Below the pieces are notes generated by a model. It was not told the DNA's origin. It saw only the letters and a list, made by a program, of their open reading frames with translations, and did not search any database. 64,000 bases of DNA, taken from assembly GCA_021029095.1 (NCBI GenBank), contig JAJOHG010000005.1, positions 744,001 through 808,000 on the forward strand, read 5' to 3'. The number at the start of each line of letters is the position of its first letter. Within the stretch, counting starts at the first letter, position 1. Source of the stretch: Phellopilus nigrolimitatus. Lineage: Eukaryota; Basidiomycota; Agaricomycetes; Hymenochaetales; Hymenochaetaceae. Shown here piece after piece: positions 1-11,300 of the stretch. A program made the translations under genes and the position numbers.

Positions 1-1182
1 GAAGGGCGTACTCGTAGGAGAGGGCGTCCGGGAGGACGCGATGCCAGGCTGCGGATAGCCGTTTTGTGGGTGAGGAATGGGCGAATGAGGGGAATGGGAC
101 GAAAGAGGGGTGTTTGGAGAGAGCGACGCTGTAACAAAAGAAAATTAAAACCAATATCTTTCTTGTGAAGAGAGGAGCGTACTTTGGTGCTGCGGCACGT
201 CCGCGTTTATGTTCAGGTGCCTCGGGGCGTTCGTGCGCCGGCCGTCCATGCCAGAGGGCGGCGTGCGTATGCGCTCGGGGCCGGGGTGGTGGTCTTTGCC
301 GAGGCTGGACGCGAGGAGCGCGGCCTGCGCGACGGCCTGGAAGCCGCGCCGGCCGACGCCCGCCATGTTCACCTCCGCGCCGCCGGGGTTCGCGTTCGCG
401 TTCGCGCCCGCGCCGCCGGGCGAACGGCCCATGGGCGACGGCGGGGGCAGGGAGCGCGCGGAGGGCGGGCCGCTGAGGGGGCTCGCGACGCGCAGGTCGC
501 GGGGGCTGTCCGCGGCGGGGCGCGCGGAGCCCGGGCGCTCTGCCGGCGGGACGCGCGGGCTGGGCAGCGCGCTGAAGCCGCTTGTGCTGCTGCGGAAGCC
601 CGGGGGCGCGCTGGCGGGCGGGGCGGGCGGCGAGCGCGGCGGCGGGGTGGCGGCGGAGCCTGCGGAGCCCGCGCTCGCGCTGGACGTGCGCGCGCCGGGG
701 GTGGGGGCGCGCGGGGCGTGCTGCTGGGCCTGGGGCGTCTGTGTGCGGATGGGGGGCAGCTGGTTTGGCTGCTTGCGCGTGAAGAAGCCCGGGGAGGGGG
801 AGGGCGACTTGGGGAGGGGCGGCGGCGGCTGGGGCTGGGGCTGGGGCGTCTTTGAGCGGCGGGAGGTGGGTGTGTTGGGGCGGGGGGCGGGGCTGGAGAG
901 GCGGTTGGGGCCGGGGGAGGAGGGGGAGGGGGAGGGCGGCTGGGAGAGGGAGAAGTTCTGGGAGGCCTGGCGGATCTTTGCGAGGATGGCGGAGGGCCGT
1001 GGGGTGGCTGCTGCTGCAGAGGAGGAGGAGGGGGGCGGGGGATGGGGGAGGGGCGGGAGGGGCGCGCAGACGTGCTCGCCGAGGTCGCTGAGGGGGACGG
1101 GGTTGTTGCAGTTTGAGCACTTTACGGAGGGGAGGAGCTGGGAGATGCGCTCGCCGGGGATCTGGGGGAGCTGGAGGGTCAT
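1..1182 (-). CDS. Pro/Ser-rich protein with N-terminal zinc-type motif (3' end outside window)
   Basis: The gene reads leftward and leaves the window. Its ATG is at 1182. The first residues hold a compact Cys/His pattern (C22, C25, H37, C39, in CSNC...EHVC), which looks like a small zinc-binding knuckle. About 300 residues of Pro, Ser, Ala and Gly follow and look disordered. A 54-nt intron (129-182, donor GTACGC, acceptor TTACAG) joins exon 1 to a second Pro/Ser-rich exon that runs to base 1. The frame is clean across the splice. Basidiomycete proteins with this kind of start often carry LIM domains further on, as paxillin-like proteins do, but no LIM domain is visible here, so that is only a guess. 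GC content is extreme (repeated GGGAGGGG runs on the plus strand). I do not assign a function. Confidence 0.55.
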
Positions 1183-1639
1183 GGCAAGGAGCGGGGGAGT
1201 GGTACACGGCCTGGGTGGGCGCCGCGGAGGCGGGGCGGCGGCGCTGAGGACGGCGGGGACGGCGACGGCGACGGGGACGGGGAGGAGGAGGAGAGGACTT
1301 GTTGTTGATGGAGTGCGAAAACGAATTAAGCGAAGGGGAATAATAAAATATAAAATATAGAAAAAGAAAAGAAAAGAAAAGAGAGAGACGCGGTGGGTTG
1401 TGTCGCTGTAGCACGGCCGGATGAGGCAGCCGGCGGCGTGTGATTGGCAGGGGATCGGCGGTGGATCATTGGATCACGACGACGAGACTAGAGTCGGCTA
1501 CGGTTTGCCGAGGATCGGGACATGTGGGCCAAGCGGGCCAAGAGCGCCTATTTCCGATCATGAGTCCTGATCCGCATGCAGATCCCGCAACCCGTCTCTC
1601 TTGCCTTCACCACAACCACCGTTTAATATTATTATTAAA
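1183..1639. promoter_or_regulatory. Divergent intergenic region between the zinc-motif gene and the oxidase gene
   Basis: The two flanking genes point away from each other, so this 457-bp gap should carry both promoters. The left part is GC-rich with a GGGGACGG-type run. An A-rich stretch lies near 1340-1385, and the leader just before the oxidase ATG is AT-rich. I see no convincing TATA box or binding site. A long open frame overlapping this stretch is not supported as a gene. Confidence 0.4.
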
Positions 1640-4004
1640 ATGCGCCCTCTTTATTTCTTGTCTATACTCGCCTTTCTTTCTTCGTCCCTCGCAAAGGACT
1701 CGGCCTGGAACGGCCACGTCACTCCCGGCTCCACCTCGCCCTCCAAGTTCACCCCCTTCTACGTCCCCGCAGGAAGCAAAGCCTACGACTCTACTGACCC
1801 CTCTATCCGCCACTTTGGCTCCTGGCGTGAAGCAGCCTCTCCAGACTACGTCAACGGCTCGGTCCTGTCTACGTCAGCAAAGGGCGCCTATGCCACCTTC
1901 AACTTCACTGGCACTGGCGTCGAACTCTACGGTGGCAAGGGCAGGCGCTACGGCACCGCTGACGTCTACCTTGACGGCAACCTCACTCGCTCGCTCAACA
2001 ACTGGGCCTCTCGCGATCAGCAGCAGCAGCTTCTCTTCTTCTCCTACGGTCTCTCTTTGGCTCCCCATGCTATCAGACTCGTGAACAAGGGATCCAACTC
2101 TGGCTCGCTTCTCGACATTGACGCCTTCGTCGTCATACAGGGTGGCACTCCCTCTGTCCAGTCTCAGTCTCAGTCTCAGTCTCCGGCCCCGAACCCGATC
2201 TCAAAACCTAATGTTCTGCTCTCCCAAACACACCCTCCAGACGACCAATGGTCCCTTCTCCAGAGAGGCTCCACCGGCGTCGCTGCCATGCAACTCTCTA
2301 TCATCTCCTCCTCCCACGCTATCATCATCGACAAGGTCGAGCACAACCCCCTCACCATCGACGGCCACCCCGCCTGGGGCGCCCTCTACAATATCAACTC
2401 CCACGCCGTCAAGCCCCTCACAATGAAGTCAAACTCCTTCTGCGCAGGCGGAACCTTCCTCTCAAACGGCACCCTCATCAACGTCGGCGGAAATCCCGTC
2501 GTCTCTGACAACACCGCTTCAGCCGACTTTGGCGACGTCGACGGCCTCCAGGCCATTCGCCTCTTTCATCCGTGCGAGTCAGAGTCGGCAGCCGAGTGCG
2601 ACATTTACGAGAACCACGCAAGAATAAGGATGGCCTCCCCGCGCTGGTACAACACCGTCATTCGCATCCCAGACGGCAGCGCCATGATCATCGGCGGCTC
2701 AAAGAAAGGCGGCTGGATGAACAACGCGACCACAAACAATCCGACGGTCGAGTACTACCCACCAAAAAATATCGCTGGGTCGAACGGGCTTCCGATCACT
2801 CTTCCGTTCCTCAAGGACACTTTAAATTCAAACCTTTTTCCTATCGCGTTTGTGTTACCCAACGGTAAGGTATTCATGGCTGCTAATCAAGATGCGACGA
2901 TCTACGACTGGCAAGCCAACTCGGAACAGCGCCTCCCACAAATCCCGAATGGCGTCCGTGTCACATACCCGATGACGGGCACTGGTCTTCTCCTGCCGCT
3001 GTCCCCGGAAAATAACTACACGCCTGAGATTCTTCTCTGTGGCGGCTCTGCTGTAGACGACACGAAGCCAGGCTATCAGCTCAATTCCCAGGATCCCGCT
3101 TCTTCGCAATGCTCTCGCATGGTTCTGACTGACGCCGGGATCTCCGCGGGGTGGCAAGTCGAGCAAATGCCCCAGGCGCGTGTCATGCCAGACGCCGTGC
3201 TTCTGCCTACTGGCCAGATCCTCATCGTGAACGGAGGCGCCTCCGGTATCTCAGGCTACGCCAACGTCATCGATCAGGTCGGCGCGTCCAACGCTGACAA
3301 CCCCGTCCTCACGCCCGTGCTGTACGACCCTTCTGCACCCGCGGGCGCGCGCTTCAGCAGCGCCGGCATGCCCACAAGCCAGATTCCACGCCTGTACCAC
3401 TCGGTCGCGACGCTCACGCCCAACGGGGACATCATGATCGCGGCTCGAACCCGAACCTGGACAGGAGCGAGGCGCGCTACGGGACGGAGTACCGCGTCGA
3501 GTGGATCAGCCCGCCGTACATGGCCAGGGAGCGCCCGACGATCGCGGGCGCGCCGCAGACGATCGGCTTCGGGGAGACGGTCGCGCTCAGGGTCACCCTG
3601 CCCGCGGCCGCGGCGGACGTAAAGGTCGCGTGCATGGACCTCGGGTACGTCACGCACGCCGTGCACGCGAACGCGCGCCTGGTGTACCTCGTGGTCACGC
3701 GGGACGCGACGCGGCGGCGGCGGCGGCACGCTGACCGTCACGGGCCCGCCGAATGGGAACGTGTACCCGCCGGGCCCGGCGTGGCTCTTCCTTGTGGTGG
3801 ACGGCGTCCCGAGCGTCGGGACGCAGGTGATGATTGGGGACGGGAAGGGCCCGGAGGTGGACGAGGCTGCTTTGAACAAGTGAGTTGCTGCCGCTGCGTT
3901 TTTGAGTGATGTTAAACTGATGGCTTTTGGACAGTGTTCTTCAGAACACGCAGGTTGACCAGTACGAGGAGGATAAGAAGGGGGGCGGGGACGATAGCGA
4001 GTGA
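1640..4004 (+). CDS. Secreted glyoxal oxidase-like copper radical oxidase (AA5) with N-terminal beta-domain; two apparent frameshifts
   Basis: Copper radical oxidase of the glyoxal oxidase type, which oxidises small aldehydes to acids and makes H2O2 outside the cell. The chosen ATG opens a signal peptide (MRPLYFLSILAFLSSSLA); an in-frame ATG at 1601 would put polar residues before it. Residues about 20-180 form an extra beta-rich domain, followed by a QSQSQSQS linker and then the kelch-type oxidase. Expected catalytic residues are present: Cys268 in SFCAGG and Tyr337 in PRWYNT (the cross-linked pair of the family), Tyr586-His587 in RLYHS, and the late copper His in YVTHAVHAN. A 55-nt intron lies at 3880-3934. 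The frame breaks near 3443 (one base missing, in IAGSNPN) and again near 3706-3727 in a CGG run (one base too many). Between and after these points the family sequence continues perfectly in the shifted frames. This could be assembly error or recent inactivation. Confidence 0.85.
2159..2182 (+). repeat. (CAGTCT)4 hexanucleotide repeat
   Basis: Four exact copies of CAGTCT inside the oxidase gene encode the Gln-Ser linker between the N-terminal domain and the catalytic domain. Such an in-frame hexamer can change length without breaking the gene. Confidence 0.9.
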
Positions 4005-4219
4005 GGGCGATTGGGGTTTTTTTTTTCGACAGGGCACACTTGTACACCTCTATAATTCTTCGACTTCGGATTAATGCTTTACTTGTTCTTTTGTCTTCGG
4101 GCTATTTTCCACCTAATGCGTACACACTCTTTTCCACGTCTGCTCGGAACAGTAATTATAACAAGTGAAACCAGAATACAAGGAGGGAGCTATATGCACG
4201 TAAACCGTATATCAATGAT

Positions 4220-5309
4220 CTAGATAGCCCGCTGGCGCATGCGGCTCGCGACGGTGCGGAGGCCGGCGTAGACCTTGCCCGGGGGCGAGCCGAGGATGAG
4301 CGAGACGATGGCGTCCCGCGCGATTTTGATGTTCTGGAACGAGCCCAGGATGTGTATTTTTCTAGTCCAATCCAAGGTAAGAATCAGCACAGAGACAGAG
4401 AAGCGAAGAGCAGAGAAGAGACGAAGGACGGGACGGGGACGCACGTGTCGGCGAGGATGATGCGCGTGCGGCTCGCGTTCTCGATGGTGAACTTGGTCTT
4501 GCCGTCCTGCCCCGCGATGCGCCCGATCGCGCGCGAGAGGTGGTCGCCGTGCAGCGTCTTGACGTCCTTGACCTCGAACGAGTCGAGGTAGAGGTCGTCC
4601 ATGCGCAGCAGCGCGATCGCGTCCTGTGGAGGAGGGGAGGGAGGGGGGTGAGCGAAGTAGGATGGGGAGGGGAAGGGAGGGGGAGAAGACGCACGTTGAC
4701 GTCGAACCCGAGCGTGAACGCCTTCACGAAGTCGGCGCCCTTCTGCAGCGCGCCGACCTCCTTCGTGTGTCTTGACGTCTGCCGCCGCCAAAAACAAACA
4801 AACACACTATCAATACAACCATCCCACCCTCGACGCGAAGACAACAGAACAGAAAAGAAGGGGAGCAGAGCACGCACCCGCACCTCGACGCACCGCCGCG
4901 CCACGTTCATGCGCACCTGCAGCCCGAGCAGCTCCGTCAGCGGCCCGAAGAGCCCCACCCACTCCTTCTTGAGCGGCGTCATGCGGTGCGGCGGCACGGG
5001 GATGCGCCGCGTCTCGGACTTGGCCGCCGCGCCCGCGGCGAGGGCGGCGCGCGGCGAGAGCGGGGGGAAGGAGGGCGCGGCGCCGCCGGCGCTCGGGAGA
5101 GCCGCCGCCGCCGCGTCGTCGATCATGAGAGCGTCGTCCTCGTCGGCCGGTGATACAGCGTCTGGCAGCGGGGCGGCCGACCCCGAGGGCCCGCCCGCCG
5201 CCATGTCCTCGTCCACGCCTGCGACCCTCGGCGCCTTCCTCGACTCCTTGCGCCTGTTCTTCCTCTTCGTCGCTGTGGGCCGTACGGCGGAGACGCTGGC
5301 GACGACCAT
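4220..5309 (-). CDS. PNO1: Pre-rRNA processing KH-domain protein PNO1/Dim2
   Basis: PNO1 (Dim2/Rrp20) is a nucleolar KH-domain RNA-binding protein needed to mature 18S rRNA in the small-subunit pre-ribosome. Exons are 4878-5309, 4695-4778, 4445-4623 and 4220-4361. Introns of 99, 71 and 83 nt join in phase to give 278 residues, close to the yeast length. The N-terminal third is acidic and disordered. From about residue 105 the family signature is continuous: the [18 protein letters not shown] stretch, GFDVN-DAIALLR, a KH core with [18 protein letters not shown], and the C-terminal [12 protein letters not shown]. All splice junctions fall inside conserved motifs that read through correctly. It is divergent from the URI1 gene across a 246-bp gap. 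Confidence 0.95.
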
Positions 5310-5555
5310 AGCGGGTTGTGTGTGTGCGTCTGGCTTGGTTCGGTTTCGGTTTAGCTGGTGTAGAGGACGGGGTGTGATTTAGCGACGGCTCTGAGGTGTG
5401 TCGGAAAAAATGTGTGTTCTTCCGAAAATGGATTTCTGGCTCGGGAAGTTCCGAGCATACAGCCGCTAGCAGCAGGCGGCTGAACTTTGCTCAGCATTAC
5501 TCTAACTGCCGCACGCCAGCGCGTACTGCTCGTGCTCGCCTCTCTCGGTCTCGCT

Positions 5556-7925
5556 ATGGCTGCCAACACCGCGAACGCGAGAAATCTGGACGACAGCAGG
5601 AAGCAAGGTGCTTTCCCCCGCTACATTTTTAAACAATTTTTTTTCCATGGTTCGACTACAGCAGCTGACGCATGTGACTCTGTAGCGCTGCACGCGCTCA
5701 TCGCTTCGCTGGCTCCGGACGGGTCGAAAGACCACGGAAAGCTGAGCGGGCAGCAGGTCGACGCGCTGTCCGAGAGGCTGGACCTCATTCTCGGTGACCC
5801 GGGTGCTGGGGGCAGCAGCGCAGAGAGGAGGAACGAGGCGGGCCAGGTGCGCCGTATCCGTTCGAGCTGGCAAGGCACGAGCTCACGAGGCATTTTATTT
5901 TATTCGAAGCAGCTGCTGAACGAAGAGGGCCTGCCCATAATTGACATAGCCGAGCCTGTCAACGACACCGGCGCGGTCTGCGTTGTCTGCGGGGCCGCTC
6001 GCCCCCGTGCAGGACCCCGTCCCGCTCTCTGCCCTGCCGGAGCAGGAGCAGCTCCAGCTGCGCGCCCGCCGGGACCGCATCCTCGACATGCTGGAGCAGG
6101 AGGAGGCGCGCGAGGCGGAGACCGGCGCGGAGCGCGAGCGGCCGCGGCAGAGCGGAGGAGCCCGCCGCGCGGCAGGCGGCCGCAGCGGCCGCGGAGACGG
6201 AGCAGAAGCTCGCCGCGCGCGCGATGCAGAAGAAGATGGGAAAGGCGCTCCTGCAGAACGTCGTCGCGCAGCGCGAGCGGGAGGCCGCGCGGAAACTCGA
6301 GGAGGAGGCGGCGGCGGCCGCGCGTGCGCCCGGCCCCGCCCAGAACGGGCGCGCGCGCCCGCGGAAGAGCGTCAGCTTCGCGGACGTGCCGGAGGTGGAC
6401 GAGGCCGGCCGAAGCCCCGGCCTCCGGTGGCCTGGGGGGACGTGTCGATCGGCGCGCTGAGGGCCGGCCTGCCGAAGGCGCGGCTGAGGGTGGACGTTCA
6501 CGACAAGCAGCCCTTGAGACTGGAGGTTGTCGAGCGCGTCCCCGGTGTGCCTGCGGGAACCTGCCCGTCCTCGAGCAGGACTCCGACGACGAATCGAACC
6601 CCGAAGAGCACCGGGACGCCGGATCGGACGACGACGACGAAGAAAATACGCCCCCGCTCGACGGGGACTTCGACAGTGATTCGAGCCGCGCGCACGGGTC
6701 TGCGCGCTCTGACGAGGACGGCGACGGACGATGAGATCGACTTCTCTCAGGCGAGGCTGCAGCGGGAGGTTGCGTTGGAGTACATTCGACTTCGGGGGAG
6801 CATTGGCGCGGAAGCGCATAAGGCTATGACTGAGCATACACACGAGGGCGAAGACGAATGGGATCACCCAGTAAATAAGCTGTTCTTTATTCCCTCTCAT
6901 TGCTTCTGCTAACTTGTCTCACAGGAAGTCCCGCTAGAAGCGACGCTTTCGTCAAGGCCCGCAAAACCGAACATGTCTCGCTTCAAAGCCATGCGTCAAT
7001 CCAGCTCGTCGCTTCCTAACGGACAGTCTGTCTCTCTGGGTGGTTCCGTTTTGCCACAGGGGAAAACAAATACTCTGCAACGGGCTGTGCGTACAGGCAA
7101 GCTCGACGACGGAAAGCTCGTGGGCGGAGAAGAAGGCGAGAGCGCCTCGGAGGACGAAGAAAATGAAAACTACAAACACATGCTGGATATGCTCAAGGCC
7201 GGGATCGTCGCCGAAGAGGAGGCCATCGCCTCTGTACTATTATCTGCGTTGCCAGAGCATAGTGCACGAGATGGCCCAGTGTCCGTGCCTCAGACTGCAT
7301 CCTCGTCGTCCGCTGCTCCTACCCCGTTAACAAGCTATACGCCTCCTCCCAAAAAGTCGAGGTTCCTCTCGGAACGCACGGCGCAAAGTATGTCATCACC
7401 ATCACCATCAGGGTCTTCCCCGCACCCTTCAGGCACCATTGCGTCGCCTCCTGCGCCCGACGCTTACTCGCCATTGTCAAGCACTGTATTTGAACGCTCG
7501 AAAGAGGCACCCCGTCCTACTTCCGCGAGCCAACAATCCCCGGCTGGAAAATCACGGCAAGCGCAGGATGTGACGAGTGGCACGCCGTTCAAAAGACCGC
7601 CGTCCGTCATTTCGGTGCCGTCCATCCGTCCATCGGTATGTATATAATCAGTTCCCGTACAAAATATGCTAATTTCGTCGGTTGAAATTTTGGAATTGTC
7701 TAGCAACGCCAGCCCGTTGCCTCTCAACAGTCCACGCCTGACCCCACAGTCCTCCCTTCGATGGTTATCGAGTCGCCGTCCTTCCCCCCTCCGAGAATCG
7801 GTGCCAGCTCCACGCCACGTCCACCAGCACTTGTGAACGAGGTCCGGGAGTCGACGCGCAGAGGGCTGGAGTCCACGCAGTCTCAGCCGGGGAGAGTCTC
7901 TCGCTTCAAGGCAGAACGTATGTGA
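5556..7925 (+). CDS. URI1/Bud27-like prefoldin-family protein (DUF3835), with several frame disruptions
   Basis: Candidate unconventional prefoldin RPB5 interactor. Such proteins help assemble RNA polymerases and act in TOR signalling. Visible family landmarks are LLNEEGLPIIDI, PLSALPEQEQ with RDRILDMLEQEE, KSVSFADVPE, WGDV, an acidic block (QDSDDESN), the EDEENENYKHML helix and two SRFKA motifs, the last at the C terminus (VSRFKAERM). Introns at 5608-5685, 5847-5912, 6871-6924 and 7636-7703 splice cleanly. Between about 5970 and 6730 the coding frame changes five times (0 to 1 to 2 to 1 to 0 to 1). The first change could be a 37-nt intron (5976-6012). The others near 6150, 6400, 6555 and 6725 have no possible introns and look like single-base indels that sum to zero. 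Start choice: first ATG after the divergent gap, in frame with exon 1. Confidence 0.7.
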
Positions 7926-8315
7926 TTTATTATTGGGGGATGTCGAGTTTGCGGATTTCTGTTCTGTCCCCGTATGTTAGGTAAATTGTATTTCTAGAAC
8001 ATGTAAATCTGGCTTTCCGACCATAAGGTACCCGCGAATGGCGCAATCTCGGACCCACAACAGCCTATCATGGCCGAACGAGACGAGGTCGAATCAAATC
8101 TTACGATTAAAAATAGTACAACAACTAGGCAATATTTGTGCAGTACGTATAAGCTATCGCAGCATCAAGACAGAACCAAGACAGAAGCGACATGGAGACC
8201 AATGTTGAGTAAAAATCTGCGACGAGCATTGTACATTGCAGAGGCTGGACAACACGGAAGACCGAGAAAGAAAGCAAAGCCGAGGAAGCGGGAAAGGGTA
8301 TAAAAGAAATGACTA
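7926..8315. other. Gap between convergent genes
   Basis: This 390-bp stretch holds the 3' ends of two convergent transcripts. A plus-strand open frame of 77 codons in it has no homology I recognise and unusual codon use, so I see no gene here. Confidence 0.5.
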
Positions 8316-11300
8316 CTAGCTCCGATATTGTTGTTGTTGCTGCTGTCCCGAGTTCATTGATATATTATGATCTGCCTGCTGCTGCTGCTGCGCCTGGGTC
8401 TGAGCTTGAGCGAAAGCGGCAAGAGCATTAGGGTCTGCGGGCGCAGAGAATCGGGAGAAAAAGTGTTCCCATTGTGCTAAGAAAAGGTGAGTTATTTAGT
8501 AGGAATTATTTCACGAAAATTATAACCACTGACGCCAATCAAACATGCCTCCCGGAATGCCTTCCAAAAATCCACTGTCCGCTACGTGCATTTGCTCGAG
8601 CATGCTTGGTTGCGGATTGACGTCGAGGACGTTCATGACCCTGACGTCTGTCGAGCCCGCCGAATTCAGTGATGGATTCACGTTTGCAAAGTTGTCCCCG
8701 TTTCCCGTGCCCGCCAGAGGGACAAAATTAACCATCGACGAAGCTATTCCTGAAGGAAACTTCCCAGTGCTAGAGCTGGCTGCTCCTGCTCCTGACGCTA
8801 CAATAGCCGTAGGCATCGCGCGATGCGCCGATGGAGAGCGAGTATTGACGTGCGTGTTAAAAGCATGGCGTACGGCCACATTGGATGCGTCAGGAGAGAC
8901 GGAGTGATATGCACGCGAAGCAGAGTGCAAGCCAGAATCAGCACGGTTGCGGAAAGAGGAAGAGGGAGCGGAATCATTGGTGGGATGAGCGAAAGACACC
9001 TCAGCCAACTCCTCACCTTCTGATTCCTCATCAGACATGCCTGGATTGATTATCACTGTTCCCTCCGGCAGTTCTCTGTAGTCTCCTTCCCTGGCTTTTC
9101 CGTGCGCAATGAAGACGCCTCCACCTGGTCGCGATGGATCTTTCTCGTACTTCAAGCCATTCATATCACCCTGTGGCTTCGGGGTAACACCGGTCGTTGG
9201 GTTCAACCCCGGCGGGTGATCAAGTGAAGGTGGTCCTAGCGTCGTCTCATACAAGAGAGTGATAATCTCCGCAGTCTATATCGAAGTTAAGAGATACGTT
9301 AGTATCCAAAGGTTTCTAAACCTAGAGTTGAATTCGACACTAGCCTTTCTTCGCGAAGACATTTGGTCAGGCTGCAAGCACGCCTCCCAACGCCCCACGC
9401 AATCGCGCAGTTTCAACAGTTTTGCCTGAGCATTCGTATCCTTCCTGCGTGCCCAAGTGTGATACTATACGTACCATGCCAACGTCACAGTACATTGGAA
9501 GGCCGTCACAAAACATTAGCACGCAACAAGCCAATGTAGACATTATTTTAGCGGCAACGATGCCCAACAAACGCACCTGAACAAGAGCACACGACGTCAC
9601 TGCATATGCGACTAGCATCCATACGTCATAAAGCGTCTCATGTACGTCCAGCCAATCAATTGCGTCCCCCGTCATTTGCGTGAGCTCCGTCCACTGGTCG
9701 ATCGTAAGGTTAATTTTGAGGTGCGCGGGACATGAGTACGAGATGCGCATGAAAACGCGCCAGAATATCATAGAGACCGATGTATAAAGAAGGAAAAGGA
9801 GGCCTATACACAGCAGCATGAACAAAGTAGACGCGAGGAATAAGATAGGTGGCATACCCCCACTTCGAGGAGTATCCGGTCCTCTGAACTTGAGGTTTTC
9901 GGGTAATCTGTCTCGCCAGGCCTTCATATCGTTCAATAATGCATACAGCTTCTCATCCGTCGCATAGGTCAAACCGGAAGGCCTTCGAAGTTCGTCAGCA
10001 CCATTCCTGACCAATTTCAGCGCCTACACGCACCCGTAAATTGTCTTCAAAACGCGCCCAAGAATGAGACTGAGCCGCAGGAGCTCGTCAGTGTAGAGAT
10101 CATTTGGATCGCCAGATGATGGCAAACGGGCATCACAGTCTTCTACATCGATCATGTATGGGTGCCCATACGTAAGACTCGTCCTAGTGGGGACGTAAGC
10201 TAACAGACTAGGAAATATTTATGTTTTGAATTTACCATCGGTCGGTGATGACGCAGGCACCCCAGACTCGCCGGCGCATCTCAATATTCTTCTTAACCGC
10301 CTCTGCGCGATGCAAGCCCAGATCTTGCGCCTAGTTATGACATGAGTACGAAAAAGGGAAAGGTGTGGGAAAAAAAAGAACAAAATAAATTGCTTACCAT
10401 GCGAATGGCCGTCCCAAGGCGAATCCAAAGCGAAGAAAGCGCAGCGGGCACAAATTGCGAATGACAATCCGCGCATTGGCATAGAATGAGAAGGGACTGT
10501 ACATTGACAATGCTCGCGGTGCACAGGACATCCTCGCTTTTAATAACATCGTTGACAGCAACACGAAGTGAGTCGAACACGGCCTGTGGCACGTCGCGCT
10601 TGCTCGCTGCAACGAGGCATATCGAATAGAGCAGAATGGGTGGCGGAGATGGGTCGGAGAGCGCGAGAAACTCGGCCTGAGTGACGATGGGGACAAGAGG
10701 TGCGACGTCGGTGAAGTATGAGTTGATGAGCTTCTCTATAACGTCACGCTCGACGTGCAGATCGATGGGTTTGGGAAGCACCGAAGGCGATTCGTCGGTA
10801 GACGGCTCGAGAACCTGGATAAGACCGTCGCCCAACTTGCTCACTTCCCATGTGTGGTTATACCGTTGGTCGTACGAGTGGTACGCGCGTGGTGGGACAG
10901 TAGCTGTCGAGTGTAAGAGATGTGTCATAGAAGTCGGTCCTACGGGCCCGGTATAATGAGCGTGTGCTTCAAGAGTCGGCAACAAAAGTGAAAATGATGA
11001 GTATTAACCCGAGCTCCTTCTGCCCATTTACTTCACACCCGATTTCTACATACGAAGTTGGAAGGAAGGTAAAGTGCTCACCATCTACGCGAACATTACG
11101 AGTAGTCTCGGGTAAGGGTGACTGCTGAGAACCTTCCGCCTCGGCTGTCTTATCCTTGTCGACAGATACAACTGCAGCGGCGGCTGCAGCCTGCGCCTCC
11201 TCTTCGAGTCGTTTCTTCTTGAAGCGCGTCTCGGTAATAGGTAGAAAGAAAGTACACTCAAAGCCATATTGTTTGCAGTGTTGGCAAACTGGGGTGTCTT

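Noticed and set aside
165..1360. Long plus-strand open frames opposite the zinc-motif gene
   Set aside because: They are rich in Gly, Arg and Trp as expected for the antisense of a GC-rich Pro/Ser gene, and they have no recognisable domain.
8070..8303. 77-codon plus-strand frame between convergent genes
   Set aside because: No homology, no splice signals, and it lies in the expected 3' UTRs.
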